Source: Bacteroidota bacterium
GTDB lineage: Bacteria > Bacteroidota > Bacteroidia > Chitinophagales > Chitinophagaceae
Direction of reading: 5' to 3'
Length of the DNA: 64,000 nucleotides
NCBI GenBank assembly: GCA_023418315.1
Contig: JAEZZY010000023.1
Span: 1 to 64,000 of the forward strand
The first letter of the stretch is position 1, and each line of letters begins with the position of its first letter. Positions 24,995 through 33,920 of this stretch are shown here, one piece after another. The position numbers and the translations under genes were made by a program. Below the pieces are notes generated by a model, which searched no databases, was not told the DNA's origin, and saw nothing but the letters and a program-made list of their open reading frames with translations.

Positions 24995-25025
24995 AAGCAA
25001 GCACATTATCTGGCTTGCTTTTTTT
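24995..25025 (+). terminator. Terminator after HU
   Basis: AAGCAAGC (24995-25002), a 10-base loop and GCTTGCTT (25013-25020) followed by a run of T. The T run passes directly into TATTTTTG, the likely -7 box of the bTHX gene. Confidence 0.8.
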
Positions 25026-25032
25026 ATTTTTG
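25025..25032 (+). promoter_or_regulatory. -7 element TATTTTTG of bTHX
   Basis: Matches TAnnTTTG and overlaps the end of the HU terminator T run. The bTHX ATG is 39 bases downstream. No -33 TTTG is seen at the right distance. Confidence 0.5.
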
Positions 25033-25070
25033 CAACCTTATCTAAATCATTTAAAAAAACAAACACAATT

Positions 25071-25190
25071 ATGGGAAGAGGCGATAAACGTACCAAACGC
25101 GGAAAAATTGCAATGGGTACTTTCGGCAGAAAAAGATTAGCAAGAGCGACTAAGAAAGCCGCCGCTGCTAAAGCCGCTAAAAAAGCGTAA
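25071..25190 (+). CDS. 30S ribosomal protein bTHX
   Basis: A 39-residue, very basic protein that begins MGRGDKRTKRGKIAMGTFGR, followed by KRLARATKK and an Ala/Lys tail. This is the pattern of small ribosomal subunit protein bTHX (THX/S31e-like), which fills a cavity at the top of the 30S head and is present in Bacteroidota and Thermus. It has its own promoter in the HU terminator and its own terminator. It is short enough to be missed by length-limited gene calling. Confidence 0.92.
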   Translation: MGRGDKRTKRGKIAMGTFGRKRLARATKKAAAAKAAKKA

Positions 25191-25197
25191 GAAAATC

Positions 25198-25221
25198 ACC
25201 ACCGCATCCGGTGGTTTTTTT
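25198..25221 (+). terminator. Terminator after bTHX
   Basis: ACCACCG (25198-25204), loop CATC, CGGTGGT (25209-25215), then six T. A strong Rho-independent terminator form. Confidence 0.85.
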
Positions 25222-25364
25222 ATGCCCCTATATTTCCGAAAATAATTTTTTGCGCTTAGCTTCGTCATGGCTACCCGGCTCGTTCTGAAACAGCATCCTG
25301 AGAATTTGTTTGCTAAAAATATCCTTTCAAAAAACACTGCCGCTCCGTAGTCTAAACTATGACC

Positions 25365-28300
25365 ATGAAGAATATTGCTCTGCTTCTATACCTCCTTTGC
25401 ATCGGTAGCGCCTCCCAGGCACAAACTCCCTATTGGCAGCAGGAAGTAGCTACCCGCATTGAGGTAACGCTGGATGATGAAAAACATTTCCTGCATGGGT
25501 TTGAAACCCTTCATTACAAAAACAATTCGCCCGATACGCTTCGCTACATCTACATCCATCTATGGGCAAATGCCTATAAACATGACCACACACCGTTTGC
25601 TGAGCAGCAATACGAACAAGGCACTACTAAATTTTACTACGCCAAAGCTGCACAACGCGGCTATATAGACAGCCTCAATTTTGAAGTGGACGGCAACGGA
25701 CTACATTATCATAGCACAGAAGCCGCGCCGGATATAGCCCGCATAGATCTTCTAAAACCGTTGCTGCCGGGTGCGAAAATCACCCTCACCACGCCCTTCC
25801 GGGTGAAAATCCCCCACGTATTCTCCCGCCTGGGACATACAGAACAAGCCTATTTTATTTCCCAATGGTTTCCTAAGCCGGCAGTATATGACCGCAAGGG
25901 ATGGCATCCTATTTCTTATCTGGATCAAGGAGAGTTTTATAGCGAATACGGTTCCTATGATGTGCGCATTACCCTGCCCAAAAACTATGTGGTGATGGCT
26001 ACGGGAAATCTGCTGAATGAAGAAGAACATCAATGGCTGGACAGCCTCGCTTCCATTGACTGGTACGATACTACACGCTATCCGAAAACGGCTGTGAAGG
26101 ACTCCACACCGCCCAGCAGCACGGCTATGAAAACACTTCATTTTCATGAAGACAAGGTGCATGATTTCGCATGGTTTGCCGACAAGCGCTATATCGTAAG
26201 AAAGGACAGCTTTGCCTACGATGGCGATCAAAACAGAGCAATCACCGTATATACCGCCTTTCTTCCTTCTTATAAAAAAAGCTGGAAAAATGGAACGCAA
26301 CACTTGAAAGACGCACTGAAAATATATGGCGAAAACGTAGGCCCGTATCCCTATAAAACCATCAAAGCCGTGCAAGGGGATATGAAAGCCGGCGGCGGAA
26401 TGGAATATCCTACCGTAACAGTGATTGATAAAGCAGTAGGCGGAGCGAAAGAAGTGATCGTGCATGAAGCGGGGCACAACTGGTTCTACGGCATACTGGG
26501 CAGCAATGAGCGCGACCACGCATGGATGGATGAAGGCATCAACAGCTTTTATGAAAAACGCACCCTGCGGGACACAAGGGATTCTTCAAAAAAACCTACG
26601 GCGATTACTAAGAAAAAGAAAAAAAGCAAAAGGCATATCCCTTTAAATACGGCTATCATAGCACAGCTTGCCGCTTCGGGAAGGGACCAAAAAATAGCAC
26701 AAACCTCAAAGGAATTTCGCGCTATCAACTACGGAATGGATGTGTATTACAAAACCGCCTGGTTTTTAGAATGGCTGGAAGCCTATATGGGCAAGGAAAA
26801 TTTCCAAAGCGCCATGCAGGATTATTACCGCATCTGGCAATTCAAACATCCCTATCCCGAAGATCTCAGAGCTGTGATGGAAAAACATACGGACAAACCG
26901 ATTGACTGGTTTTTTGACGGGCTACTGCATACGGATGAGCGGATTGATTTCGCTATAAAATCCGTAAAAACTTCATCGGAGGAAGCCCTTGTTACGGTCA
27001 AAAACAACACGGATTTATTCTTACCCGTCATCGTACATGCCTATAATGCAGATACCGTTATCGCCACAGCAAGCAGCGCGCCGTTTACCGGTATCACTAC
27101 ACTTCGCCTTCCTGTAAGCAGCGATTATAAAAAAATGGGGATTTCTCCGGCTGTAGCCGATATGAAATCGCAAAATAATTTTAACCGGTCAGGCATATCC
27201 CTAAAACCGCTTTTAGGCTTCAACACTACCGAAAAACAAAAAATCTTTTGGCTGCCGGCCTTAGGCTATAATGTGTATGACGGCTTTGGTGCGGGACTGG
27301 TGCTTCACAACATTACCCTGCCTGAAAATAAATTTCGTTTTATAGCAACACCTCTGTATAGCTTTCGCAGCAAATCTTTTACCGGCACAGGTTCCATCGC
27401 TTATGTATTCCATCCTGAGAAAATCTTTCAGGAGATTACCCTGCAAGCAGATGCCAAGAGTTTTCATCATAACGAAAGCGGCTTGAATATTCCCGAACTA
27501 AAGTTTGCACGCTATATCAAAATCGCTCCTTCCCTACATTTGGTATGGAAAGAACGCAATGCCAGAAGCTCTGTAAAACGTAGCCTTTTAATAAAAGCTT
27601 ACGGTATTAATGAAGAATATTTCACCTACCCTACCGACCCCGTAGATTCGCTGTCGAGACCCGCTCTTGCACATACACAACGGTATTACGGATTGCTCCG
27701 CTATAGCCATGAAAACAGCCGTACCTTCAATCCGTTCAGTTACTCCGCAGAGCTGCACGGCGGTAAAGATTTCTTGAAACTGATGGGCGAAGTGAACCTC
27801 CGTATAGACTATCATATCAAAAACAAATCACTTTATATACGCGGTTTTGCAGGAAAATTTTTCAACATCAACGCACCTGCGCCCTATAGCAACGAGCGTT
27901 ATTACCTTAATACCACCTTCACCGGTGAAAACGATTATTTGTATGACGATACCTACTTGGGCAGAAATGAACAAAGCGGATTTGCAGCACGTCAGCTATC
28001 TATGCGCGAAGGCGGATTAAAAATCCCTACCCCGTTTTTATCCTCGCCACTGGGCAGAAATGACAACTGGCTTGCCGCCCTGAACATCAAAACCGACTTG
28101 CCTATAAAACTCCCTATTCGTTTGTTTGCCGATATAGCCACCTTTGCCAATGCCTCCAAACTCAACCCCAGCGAAAACAAAATACTTTTTGACGCGGGTA
28201 TAGAAGTACACATCAAGGATATGGTGAACGTTTATATTCCACTTTTGATGAGTAAGGATTACAAAGATTATTTCAATACGATTATCGTAAAAGACAAATT

Positions 28301-28388
28301 CCTGAAGAGCATTACCTTCAGCATTCAACTGGATAAGATACCGTGGACAAAAGCAAGCAGCGGAGTGTTTCAGCTGGCAGGATATTAA
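25365..28388 (+). CDS. Secreted M1-family metallopeptidase
   Basis: A protein of about 1,007 residues with a signal peptide (LLLYLLCIGSASQAQ). The gluzincin core is complete: GGGMEYPT (the GxMEN-like exopeptidase loop), HEAGH at about residue 367, then an 18-residue gap and the third zinc ligand Glu in MDEG. The N-terminal domain is the beta-rich saddle of M1 enzymes. The C-terminal about 450 residues are long for a plain aminopeptidase and rich in aromatic strands (FAGKFFNINAP, LFADIATFANA), suggesting an outer-membrane or surface module. The ATG at 25359 is an equal alternative, 6 bases upstream. The gene is monocistronic. Confidence 0.9.
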   Translation: MKNIALLLYLLCIGSASQAQTPYWQQEVATRIEVTLDDEKHFLHGFETLHYKNNSPDTLRYIYIHLWANAYKHDHTPFAEQQYEQGTTKFYYAKAAQRGYIDSLNFEVDGNGLHYHSTEAAPDIARIDLLKPLLPGAKITLTTPFRVKIPHVFSRLGHTEQAYFISQWFPKPAVYDRKGWHPISYLDQGEFYSEYGSYDVRITLPKNYVVMATGNLLNEEEHQWLDSLASIDWYDTTRYPKTAVKDSTPPSSTAMKTLHFHEDKVHDFAWFADKRYIVRKDSFAYDGDQNRAITVYTAFLPSYKKSWKNGTQHLKDALKIYGENVGPYPYKTIKAVQGDMKAGGGMEYPTVTVIDKAVGGAKEVIVHEAGHNWFYGILGSNERDHAWMDEGINSFYEKRTLRDTRDSSKKPTAITKKKKKSKRHIPLNTAIIAQLAASGRDQKIAQTSKEFRAINYGMDVYYKTAWFLEWLEAYMGKENFQSAMQDYYRIWQFKHPYPEDLRAVMEKHTDKPIDWFFDGLLHTDERIDFAIKSVKTSSEEALVTVKNNTDLFLPVIVHAYNADTVIATASSAPFTGITTLRLPVSSDYKKMGISPAVADMKSQNNFNRSGISLKPLLGFNTTEKQKIFWLPALGYNVYDGFGAGLVLHNITLPENKFRFIATPLYSFRSKSFTGTGSIAYVFHPEKIFQEITLQADAKSFHHNESGLNIPELKFARYIKIAPSLHLVWKERNARSSVKRSLLIKAYGINEEYFTYPTDPVDSLSRPALAHTQRYYGLLRYSHENSRTFNPFSYSAELHGGKDFLKLMGEVNLRIDYHIKNKSLYIRGFAGKFFNINAPAPYSNERYYLNTTFTGENDYLYDDTYLGRNEQSGFAARQLSMREGGLKIPTPFLSSPLGRNDNWLAALNIKTDLPIKLPIRLFADIATFANASKLNPSENKILFDAGIEVHIKDMVNVYIPLLMSKDYKDYFNTIIVKDKFLKSITFSIQLDKIPWTKASSGVFQLAGY

Positions 28389-28463
28389 TATTTGCCCTAT
28401 GCTGCTTCATCAATCAATCAACTAACCTTTTAACTTTGCATCTTTACTATTTACTTTACACAC

Positions 28464-29204
28464 ATGTTACAAGAACAAGTAGATTGGTATGAAAGCTGGT
28501 TTGGATCACCATATTATCGTATTTTATACCAAGACAGGGATATAGAAGAAGCACGCAAATTCATTGTGAACCTGATTGAATATCTGCAACCGTTGCCCGG
28601 CAGTACGATGGCGGATATTGCTTGCGGAGAAGGGCGTTATGCGATACAGCTTGCCAAATACGGCTATGATGTAACCGGCATTGACCTTGCCTATGAAAGC
28701 ATTCAAAAAGCGAAAAAGCATGAAGCGGATAATCTTCATTTTTTAGTGCACGATATGCGCTTCCCTTTTTACATCAATTATTTCGACTACGCTTTTAATT
28801 TCTTTACAAGCTTCGGCTATTTCAATTCGGAACGCGACCATAACATGGCGGCAAAATCATTTGCCCGTTGCCTAAAAAAAGGCGGATTGCTGGTGATTGA
28901 TTATATCAACAAAGAAAATGCACTTGCCAATATGGTAGCGGAAGATGTGGTGGAAAGAGGGAATTTTACGTTTCACATCAATAAAAAACTGGAGCAGAAT
29001 CATTTTATCAAGCACATACGGTTCAACGATGAAAACGGTGCGGAACGGTTGTTTACGGAAACGGTAGCAGCCTTCACGCTTAGCGATTTCCTGACGATGT
29101 TTAAAGGCGTGGGACTCGCCCCTGTAGCCACATTTGGCGATTACCGGCTGAATAGCTACAACCCGCAGGAATCCCCGCGGATGATTATGATTTTTAAAAA
29201 ATAA
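28464..29204 (+). CDS. Class I SAM-dependent methyltransferase
   Basis: A 246-residue cytosolic methyltransferase. The SAM motif is ADIACGEGRYAIQLAKYG, followed by VTGIDLAYESIQKAKKH (acidic ribose contact) and a post-motif GGLLVIDYINKENAL. The substrate is unknown. TAACTTTG at 28431-28438 is a probable -7 element. It is followed after 3 bases by a PAP2 phosphatase gene, so the two should be co-transcribed. Confidence 0.85.
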   Translation: MLQEQVDWYESWFGSPYYRILYQDRDIEEARKFIVNLIEYLQPLPGSTMADIACGEGRYAIQLAKYGYDVTGIDLAYESIQKAKKHEADNLHFLVHDMRFPFYINYFDYAFNFFTSFGYFNSERDHNMAAKSFARCLKKGGLLVIDYINKENALANMVAEDVVERGNFTFHINKKLEQNHFIKHIRFNDENGAERLFTETVAAFTLSDFLTMFKGVGLAPVATFGDYRLNSYNPQESPRMIMIFKK

Positions 29205-29207
29205 CGC

Positions 29208-29786
29208 ATGGCGGCATCCTTACCTTCTTCTCTCGTTGCGCTGGATCATAAAATATGGTACTACCTGAATGTACTCTGGCGTAATGATTTTTTAGATACC
29301 ATAATTCCGTTCCTGCGCAACCAATGGACATGGGCGCCGCTTTATCTTTTTTTGCTGGTCTTTATGGTGGGAAATTTTAAAAAGCACGGATGGATCTGGT
29401 GTCTGTTCTTCTTAGGAACATTTGCTATAGCCGACCAGTTGAGCGCCCACTGGTTAAAACCTGCTTTTGAACGCATCCGACCTTGCAATGATATAGCATT
29501 GGCAAAGCTGGTACACATCATAGTACCTTGCGGAAGCGGTTACAGCTTTCCTTCTTCCCATGCTGCCAACCATTTTGCTCTGGGTGTTTTCGCTGCTATT
29601 ACCTTACAACATCAGGTGAAAGGAGTATGGTGGATGGCATTATTGTGGGCGGCTTCGGTATCGTATGCGCAGGTATATGTAGGCGTGCATTTTCCCCTGG
29701 ATGTTTTTTGCGGAGGATTATTAGGGGCGATGGCAGGAATCGTAACCGCCAGCCTTTTCAATATAAAATTCAAGCTGGCGGTATAG
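29208..29786 (+). CDS. PAP2-family membrane phosphatase
   Basis: A 192-residue integral membrane protein with about five helices. The three phosphatase motifs are KPAFERIRP (KX6RP), PSSHAANH (PSGH type) and AQVYVGVHFPLD, the form of SRxxxxxHxxxD in which Ser-Arg is replaced by Ala-Gln. Catalytic histidines and the last aspartate are kept. Substrates in this family are lipid phosphates such as undecaprenyl pyrophosphate or phosphatidic acid. It probably forms an operon with the methyltransferase and is convergent with the DUF4476 gene, 10 bases apart. Confidence 0.88.
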   Translation: MAASLPSSLVALDHKIWYYLNVLWRNDFLDTIIPFLRNQWTWAPLYLFLLVFMVGNFKKHGWIWCLFFLGTFAIADQLSAHWLKPAFERIRPCNDIALAKLVHIIVPCGSGYSFPSSHAANHFALGVFAAITLQHQVKGVWWMALLWAASVSYAQVYVGVHFPLDVFCGGLLGAMAGIVTASLFNIKFKLAV

Positions 29787-29796
29787 GAAATGAAGA

Positions 29797-30585
29797 TCAA
29801 CTCCTTCCGTTTAAAAATCGGTAAAAATCGTTTTTGGTGGAGCTGAAGCTAAAGCCGCTTTCCACTTTCCAATAATCACGAGGGTCCGCAACACGTTCAT
29901 ACGCCCATTGCACCAGCTCCAATTTATCCGTTTCAAAACTAAGCCAGTCCATCATCAGCAGCACTTGTGCGGTGGTAACGCGTTCATAGCGGAGCGCTGT
30001 CTTCAACAGATTCATTTTATCTGCACTGAATGACTGTCCCTGCACTCGGATTCGCAGTTCATTAAAATCACGATCGGTAAGGCTTGCGTAAGAATTATCC
30101 CATTTGTTGTTCCTATCGCGGTTGCTTCTGTTGGTAATCATCACCTCATCTTCATAGGCGTGGTAGCGGTCGTTTATCCGGTTCTCTCTTTGGTTGCGCA
30201 TTGTGGTCTTTATATCGGCGCGGCCGGTGTTCCGATCTATAATCACATAATAAGAAGTAGAAGGAGCGATGTGCATATAGGCATCGTAGAGCGGGCGTGT
30301 TTGCTTTCTTCCTGCTAAGCCGGCAGGGAAAACCTGAATACGATAACGACGTGGCATCAGCTCTCCGATATGAATCAGATGGTCCGCATTTTCATAACGT
30401 GTACGATCTATGGTAACGGTAATAGGCGTGGTGTCGCCGGAGCGAATTTTAAGCTCGCCGTATTCGTAGGCGGTTTTGGTTTTTCCCGTGTGCTTATAAG
30501 CATCACGGTCTGTGTTATTTCCTTGTGCTTGGGCAGCTACCGATGTCATCACGAGCATCGCAATAGCGAATAAAGAGCGTTTCAT
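29797..30585 (-). CDS. Secreted DUF4476 protein
   Basis: A 262-residue protein with a signal peptide (FAIAMLVMTSVAAQAQ). The middle is beta-rich (ITVTIDRTRYENADHLIHIG, RRYRIQVFPAGLAGR). The C-terminal about 90 residues form the helical DUF4476 domain (SADKMNLLKTALRYERVTTA, MDWLSFETDKLELVQWAYER). DUF4476 is an all-helical module of unknown function common in secreted Bacteroidota proteins. It stands alone on the minus strand. Confidence 0.85.
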   Translation of the reverse strand: MKRSLFAIAMLVMTSVAAQAQGNNTDRDAYKHTGKTKTAYEYGELKIRSGDTTPITVTIDRTRYENADHLIHIGELMPRRYRIQVFPAGLAGRKQTRPLYDAYMHIAPSTSYYVIIDRNTGRADIKTTMRNQRENRINDRYHAYEDEVMITNRSNRDRNNKWDNSYASLTDRDFNELRIRVQGQSFSADKMNLLKTALRYERVTTAQVLLMMDWLSFETDKLELVQWAYERVADPRDYWKVESGFSFSSTKNDFYRFLNGRS

Positions 30586-30679
30586 GGTAGAAAAATTTAG
30601 AAATGAACTTATAATTCATTTCATCCAAGAGACATGCCAGTTTTTATGCGCCCATGCAGAAGAAATGCACGAAGCATTG

Positions 30680-31420
30680 CTAACGAGGCGCTAAAAAAGA
30701 ACAAAGGATGCCGGTAGATACCGCCGCGTTCAAGGATTCCGCACCGCCTTTCGCCGGGATAGTGATTTTGTGCTGCGCGTTCCGGATCAGCTTTTCGCTA
30801 ATGCCTTTTCCTTCATTCCCGATCAGCAACACTGCTTGTTCAAACTGCGGGAGATCATAAACCTTTTCCCCGTCAAGCACAGCAGCGAGTAGCGGTATTT
30901 GAAGTTGTTTGCTATAAGTTTCCAGATCGGTTTCAAACAAGCGCACTCGCAAATGGCTGCCCATAGCGGCTTGCACCACTTTAGGATGATAGGCATCTGC
31001 ACAAAGCGGGGAGCAAACCACATTTTGGATACCAAACCAATCGGCGATGCGAATAATAGAACCCATATTGCCGGGGTCTTGAATGCCATCTAAGGCGATA
31101 GCCCATTCACTGACCGGGAGCGGAACCGGCGCCACAGGCAAGGGAAGCACCAGCAGTACATTCTGAGGAGTTTTCAGAGAAGAGACGGAAGCCAGCACCG
31201 ATTCTTCCACGATGTGCAGCGCTGCTTCTTTATGCCGACTGATGGCAGCCGTATGTTGCTCTACCCATTCCTTTGTAGCAATAATTTTGTCAATCGCCCC
31301 GGTACTTTGCAGCCATTCCCGCGCAGGCTTCTCCCCTTCTGCTATGAACTGCTGATGTTCTTTGCGGTATTTTTGAAGGCTTAATGACCGAATGTGTTTA
31401 ATTTGCGCCTTTGATAACAT
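30680..31420 (-). CDS. TrmH/SpoU-type RNA 2'-O-methyltransferase
   Basis: A 246-residue SPOUT methyltransferase. The N-terminal part is a substrate-binding domain of the SpoU_sub_bind kind (FIAEGEKPAREWL). The C-terminal knot carries the three motifs: LDGIQDPGNMGSIIRIADWF, LLIGNEGKGIS and GGAESLNAAVSTGI. It probably methylates rRNA or tRNA; RlmB or a TrmH paralogue cannot be told apart. TAGATTTG on the minus strand lies 5 bases before the ATG, so the mRNA may be leaderless. It is divergent from the TamL gene. Confidence 0.88.
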   Translation of the reverse strand: MLSKAQIKHIRSLSLQKYRKEHQQFIAEGEKPAREWLQSTGAIDKIIATKEWVEQHTAAISRHKEAALHIVEESVLASVSSLKTPQNVLLVLPLPVAPVPLPVSEWAIALDGIQDPGNMGSIIRIADWFGIQNVVCSPLCADAYHPKVVQAAMGSHLRVRLFETDLETYSKQLQIPLLAAVLDGEKVYDLPQFEQAVLLIGNEGKGISEKLIRNAQHKITIPAKGGAESLNAAVSTGILCSFLAPR

Positions 31421-31425
31421 TGTTG

Positions 31426-31433
31426 CAAATCTA
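31426..31433 (-). promoter_or_regulatory. -7 element TAGATTTG of the TrmH-type gene
   Basis: On the minus strand TAGATTTG matches TAnnTTTG. It ends 5 bases before the start codon, which predicts a leaderless or near-leaderless transcript. Confidence 0.5.
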
Positions 31434-31453
31434 ACCTAATTGCTTTACTGATT

Positions 31454-33880
31454 TTGATTCGCCGGAAGATACATAGCTCCATTCTTGCAGCGGCGGCGGC
31501 GATAGGGATTTTATTCCTTGCAAGTTGCAGCGCTACAAAACATCTGGAAGAAGGGCAATACCTGCTGCGCAAGAACACCATCAGGCTCAAAACCAACCAA
31601 GGCGTAACGAGGCGTGGCGAACTGAAAGAAAACCTGCAAAGCCTGATTGTGCAAAAACCCAACACCCGCATCCTTGGCGGTATTGTACCGCTGAAGCTAT
31701 GGTTGTATAATCTTCGCTATGAGAAGTACCGGAATGACACAAGCAATTACCAGATAAAATCAAGAACCGTAGAAGCGCCGGTAATTTTCGACAGCACGCT
31801 GATGGAAAAATCGGTGCATAATGTAAAAAGCTATCTCTTCAACTCCGGCTATTTTTACCCTACCATAAAAGATAGTTTTACCCTAAAAAATAAAAAAGCC
31901 TACGCCATCTACGACATTCAAACCGGTATTAATTTCCTGATTCGCGATGTGTACCTGAATGTGGATGACAGCGTGATAAAAGAGAAAGTAACCCACTCCA
32001 TGAAAGAAACCCTGCTGAAAAAAGGCGAGGCATTTTCCATGAGTTTGGTGGATGAGGAACGGAGCCGCATCACCAACCTGCTGAAAGATGAAGGCTACTA
32101 TGAATTTAACCAGGATAATATCGTCAATATAAGCCTGGATACATTCAATAAATCCTTGTTGAAAGATGATTATAATCCGTTTGAAAGCGTAATCAATACC
32201 TTGGCGCTGCAAGACCAGCAACAGAAAAACCCTACACTGGACATCACCATTTATATACGGGCGGACGACAACCCGAATGCCTATAGAAAGTATTATCTCA
32301 ACCGTATAAACGTCTATCCCGATTTTGTTTCAAGAGAGGATGTGCGCGATTCGTCTATGATGATGAAACGCTATAAGCACATGCAGTTTCGTTATCACGA
32401 TTATTACATTAAAGAGAAAGTATTGTATAAAAATATTTTTTTCGACAGCAGCAAAGCGTATTCGCAGAAAGACTATGACCAGACCATCAACCGGCTGAAT
32501 GACCTCGGCATGTTTCAATCGGTGCGGCTCTACCAATCCATAGACACCTTGCACAGCACGCCCGACAGCGGATTCCTCCACACGGCGGTCTTGCTAAGCC
32601 CCGCTAAAAAATATGATTTCTCCACCAATTTTGAAGTATCCAGCGGCACGACCTATGATGTAGGAAGCGCATTATCGCTCACCTTCAGAGATAAAAACCT
32701 TTGGAAGGGCGGCAACATCCTGAATGTATCCGTACGCGGCGGTATAGAAACCAACTGGGATCAATCCTACGCCGGTAATTTTTTCAATAAATTCCGCTTG
32801 TTTTCACGCAGCGCGGGCGCTTCCGCAGGGTTGAATTTTCCTAAATTCATAGCCCCGTTCAGCCATTATTTCAAAGACAAAAACACACCAAGAACCATCC
32901 TGAGCGCCGGAGCGGGCGTTTTGCAGCGGGTGGAATTTTTTACTTCTACCAACATCAGCACCAGCTTTACCTACAACTGGCAACAAACCCCTACCAACCT
33001 ATGGGAGCTTTCGCCTTTGTTCATCAGCAATTTCGGACTGCCCTATGTGTCGGATTCGTTTCGCAGAAGGCTGGACAGCATTCCTTTTTTAGATAAACTC
33101 TATACGCCCGTTTTTATAGAAGGGGAAAGTTTTTTCTTCACCTTCTCCGACCAGCTTAGGAACAAAGGGAAAAGCTATACCTATGCAAGAGTGGGTATAG
33201 AAGAAGCGGGTGCGCTGATGGGGCTGATAGATGCCGTGGCAAAGCCCAACATCAACTATGCGCAATATGTAAAATTCGATTTTGATGTGCGGCGTTATAT
33301 CAACAGGGCCAAATCTCAGCTTGCCACGCGTTTCTACGGCGGCTTCGGACTTCCCTACGGCGGCTCGCCTTCCCTGCCCTATATCAAGCAATATTTTTCC
33401 GGCGGGCCTTATAGCATCCGCGGATGGCGCATTCGCACCCTGGGACCCGGTGCTTATCAAAACCTCAAAGATGATACCGCCCACGGCAGCGGCGTATTCA
33501 TAGACCGCACAGGCGATATAAAGCTGGAGCTGAATACCGAATACCGGTTTGATATCGTGCAGCTTTTTTACGGAGTGGTAAAGATGAAAGGTGCCGTATT
33601 CGGCGATGCCGGAAATATATGGCTGGCTAAGAAAACACCGGATTTTCCCAATGGAGAATTTCGTTTTTCCCGCTTGGGAAGAGACCTTGCCATCAGCACG
33701 GGCGTAGGGCTGCGCTTTGATCTGGCAGGATTTTTCATCTTCCGTTTCGATGCGGCTTTTCCCATAAAAAAACCCTACGGCGCTGATGCCGGATGGGTGG
33801 TGGATGAACTTGCTTTCGGAAGCAGGAAATGGAGGGAAGACAATATCATCCTGAACATCGCCATCGGCTATCCCTTCTAA
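31454..33880 (+). CDS. tamL: TamL-like Omp85 outer-membrane lipoprotein
   Basis: An 808-residue Omp85 protein. The N-terminus has a hydrophobic stretch and a lipobox (ILFLASC), so the mature protein begins with a lipidated Cys, as in TamL, the Bacteroidota counterpart of TamA. POTRA-like domains occupy about residues 40-400 (SYLFNSGYFYPTIKDSF, NVYPDFVSREDVRDS). A 16-strand barrel follows, with QYFSGGPYSIRGWRIR as the conserved lid-lock/VRGY-type segment, and the chain ends IAIGYPF with the terminal Phe. Together with TamB it moves proteins or lipids to the outer membrane; tamB is not in the window. The start is TTG at 31454; no ATG fits. Confidence 0.85.
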   Translation: MIRRKIHSSILAAAAAIGILFLASCSATKHLEEGQYLLRKNTIRLKTNQGVTRRGELKENLQSLIVQKPNTRILGGIVPLKLWLYNLRYEKYRNDTSNYQIKSRTVEAPVIFDSTLMEKSVHNVKSYLFNSGYFYPTIKDSFTLKNKKAYAIYDIQTGINFLIRDVYLNVDDSVIKEKVTHSMKETLLKKGEAFSMSLVDEERSRITNLLKDEGYYEFNQDNIVNISLDTFNKSLLKDDYNPFESVINTLALQDQQQKNPTLDITIYIRADDNPNAYRKYYLNRINVYPDFVSREDVRDSSMMMKRYKHMQFRYHDYYIKEKVLYKNIFFDSSKAYSQKDYDQTINRLNDLGMFQSVRLYQSIDTLHSTPDSGFLHTAVLLSPAKKYDFSTNFEVSSGTTYDVGSALSLTFRDKNLWKGGNILNVSVRGGIETNWDQSYAGNFFNKFRLFSRSAGASAGLNFPKFIAPFSHYFKDKNTPRTILSAGAGVLQRVEFFTSTNISTSFTYNWQQTPTNLWELSPLFISNFGLPYVSDSFRRRLDSIPFLDKLYTPVFIEGESFFFTFSDQLRNKGKSYTYARVGIEEAGALMGLIDAVAKPNINYAQYVKFDFDVRRYINRAKSQLATRFYGGFGLPYGGSPSLPYIKQYFSGGPYSIRGWRIRTLGPGAYQNLKDDTAHGSGVFIDRTGDIKLELNTEYRFDIVQLFYGVVKMKGAVFGDAGNIWLAKKTPDFPNGEFRFSRLGRDLAISTGVGLRFDLAGFFIFRFDAAFPIKKPYGADAGWVVDELAFGSRKWREDNIILNIAIGYPF

Positions 33881-33906
33881 GGATTTTCTATCCACAGCCC
33901 AAACCT

Positions 33907-33914
33907 TATCTTTG
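33907..33914 (+). promoter_or_regulatory. -7 element TATCTTTG of the arginase gene
   Basis: Matches TAnnTTTG and ends 6 bases before the ATG at 33921. Transcription should start at or beside the start codon. An in-frame TTG at 33912 lies inside the element and cannot be the start. Confidence 0.5.
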
Positions 33915-33920
33915 CAGCCT

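Noticed and set aside
25137..25337. Minus-strand frame across the bTHX terminator
   Set aside because: It runs antisense to the end of bTHX and through its terminator and the M1 peptidase leader; no motif supports it.
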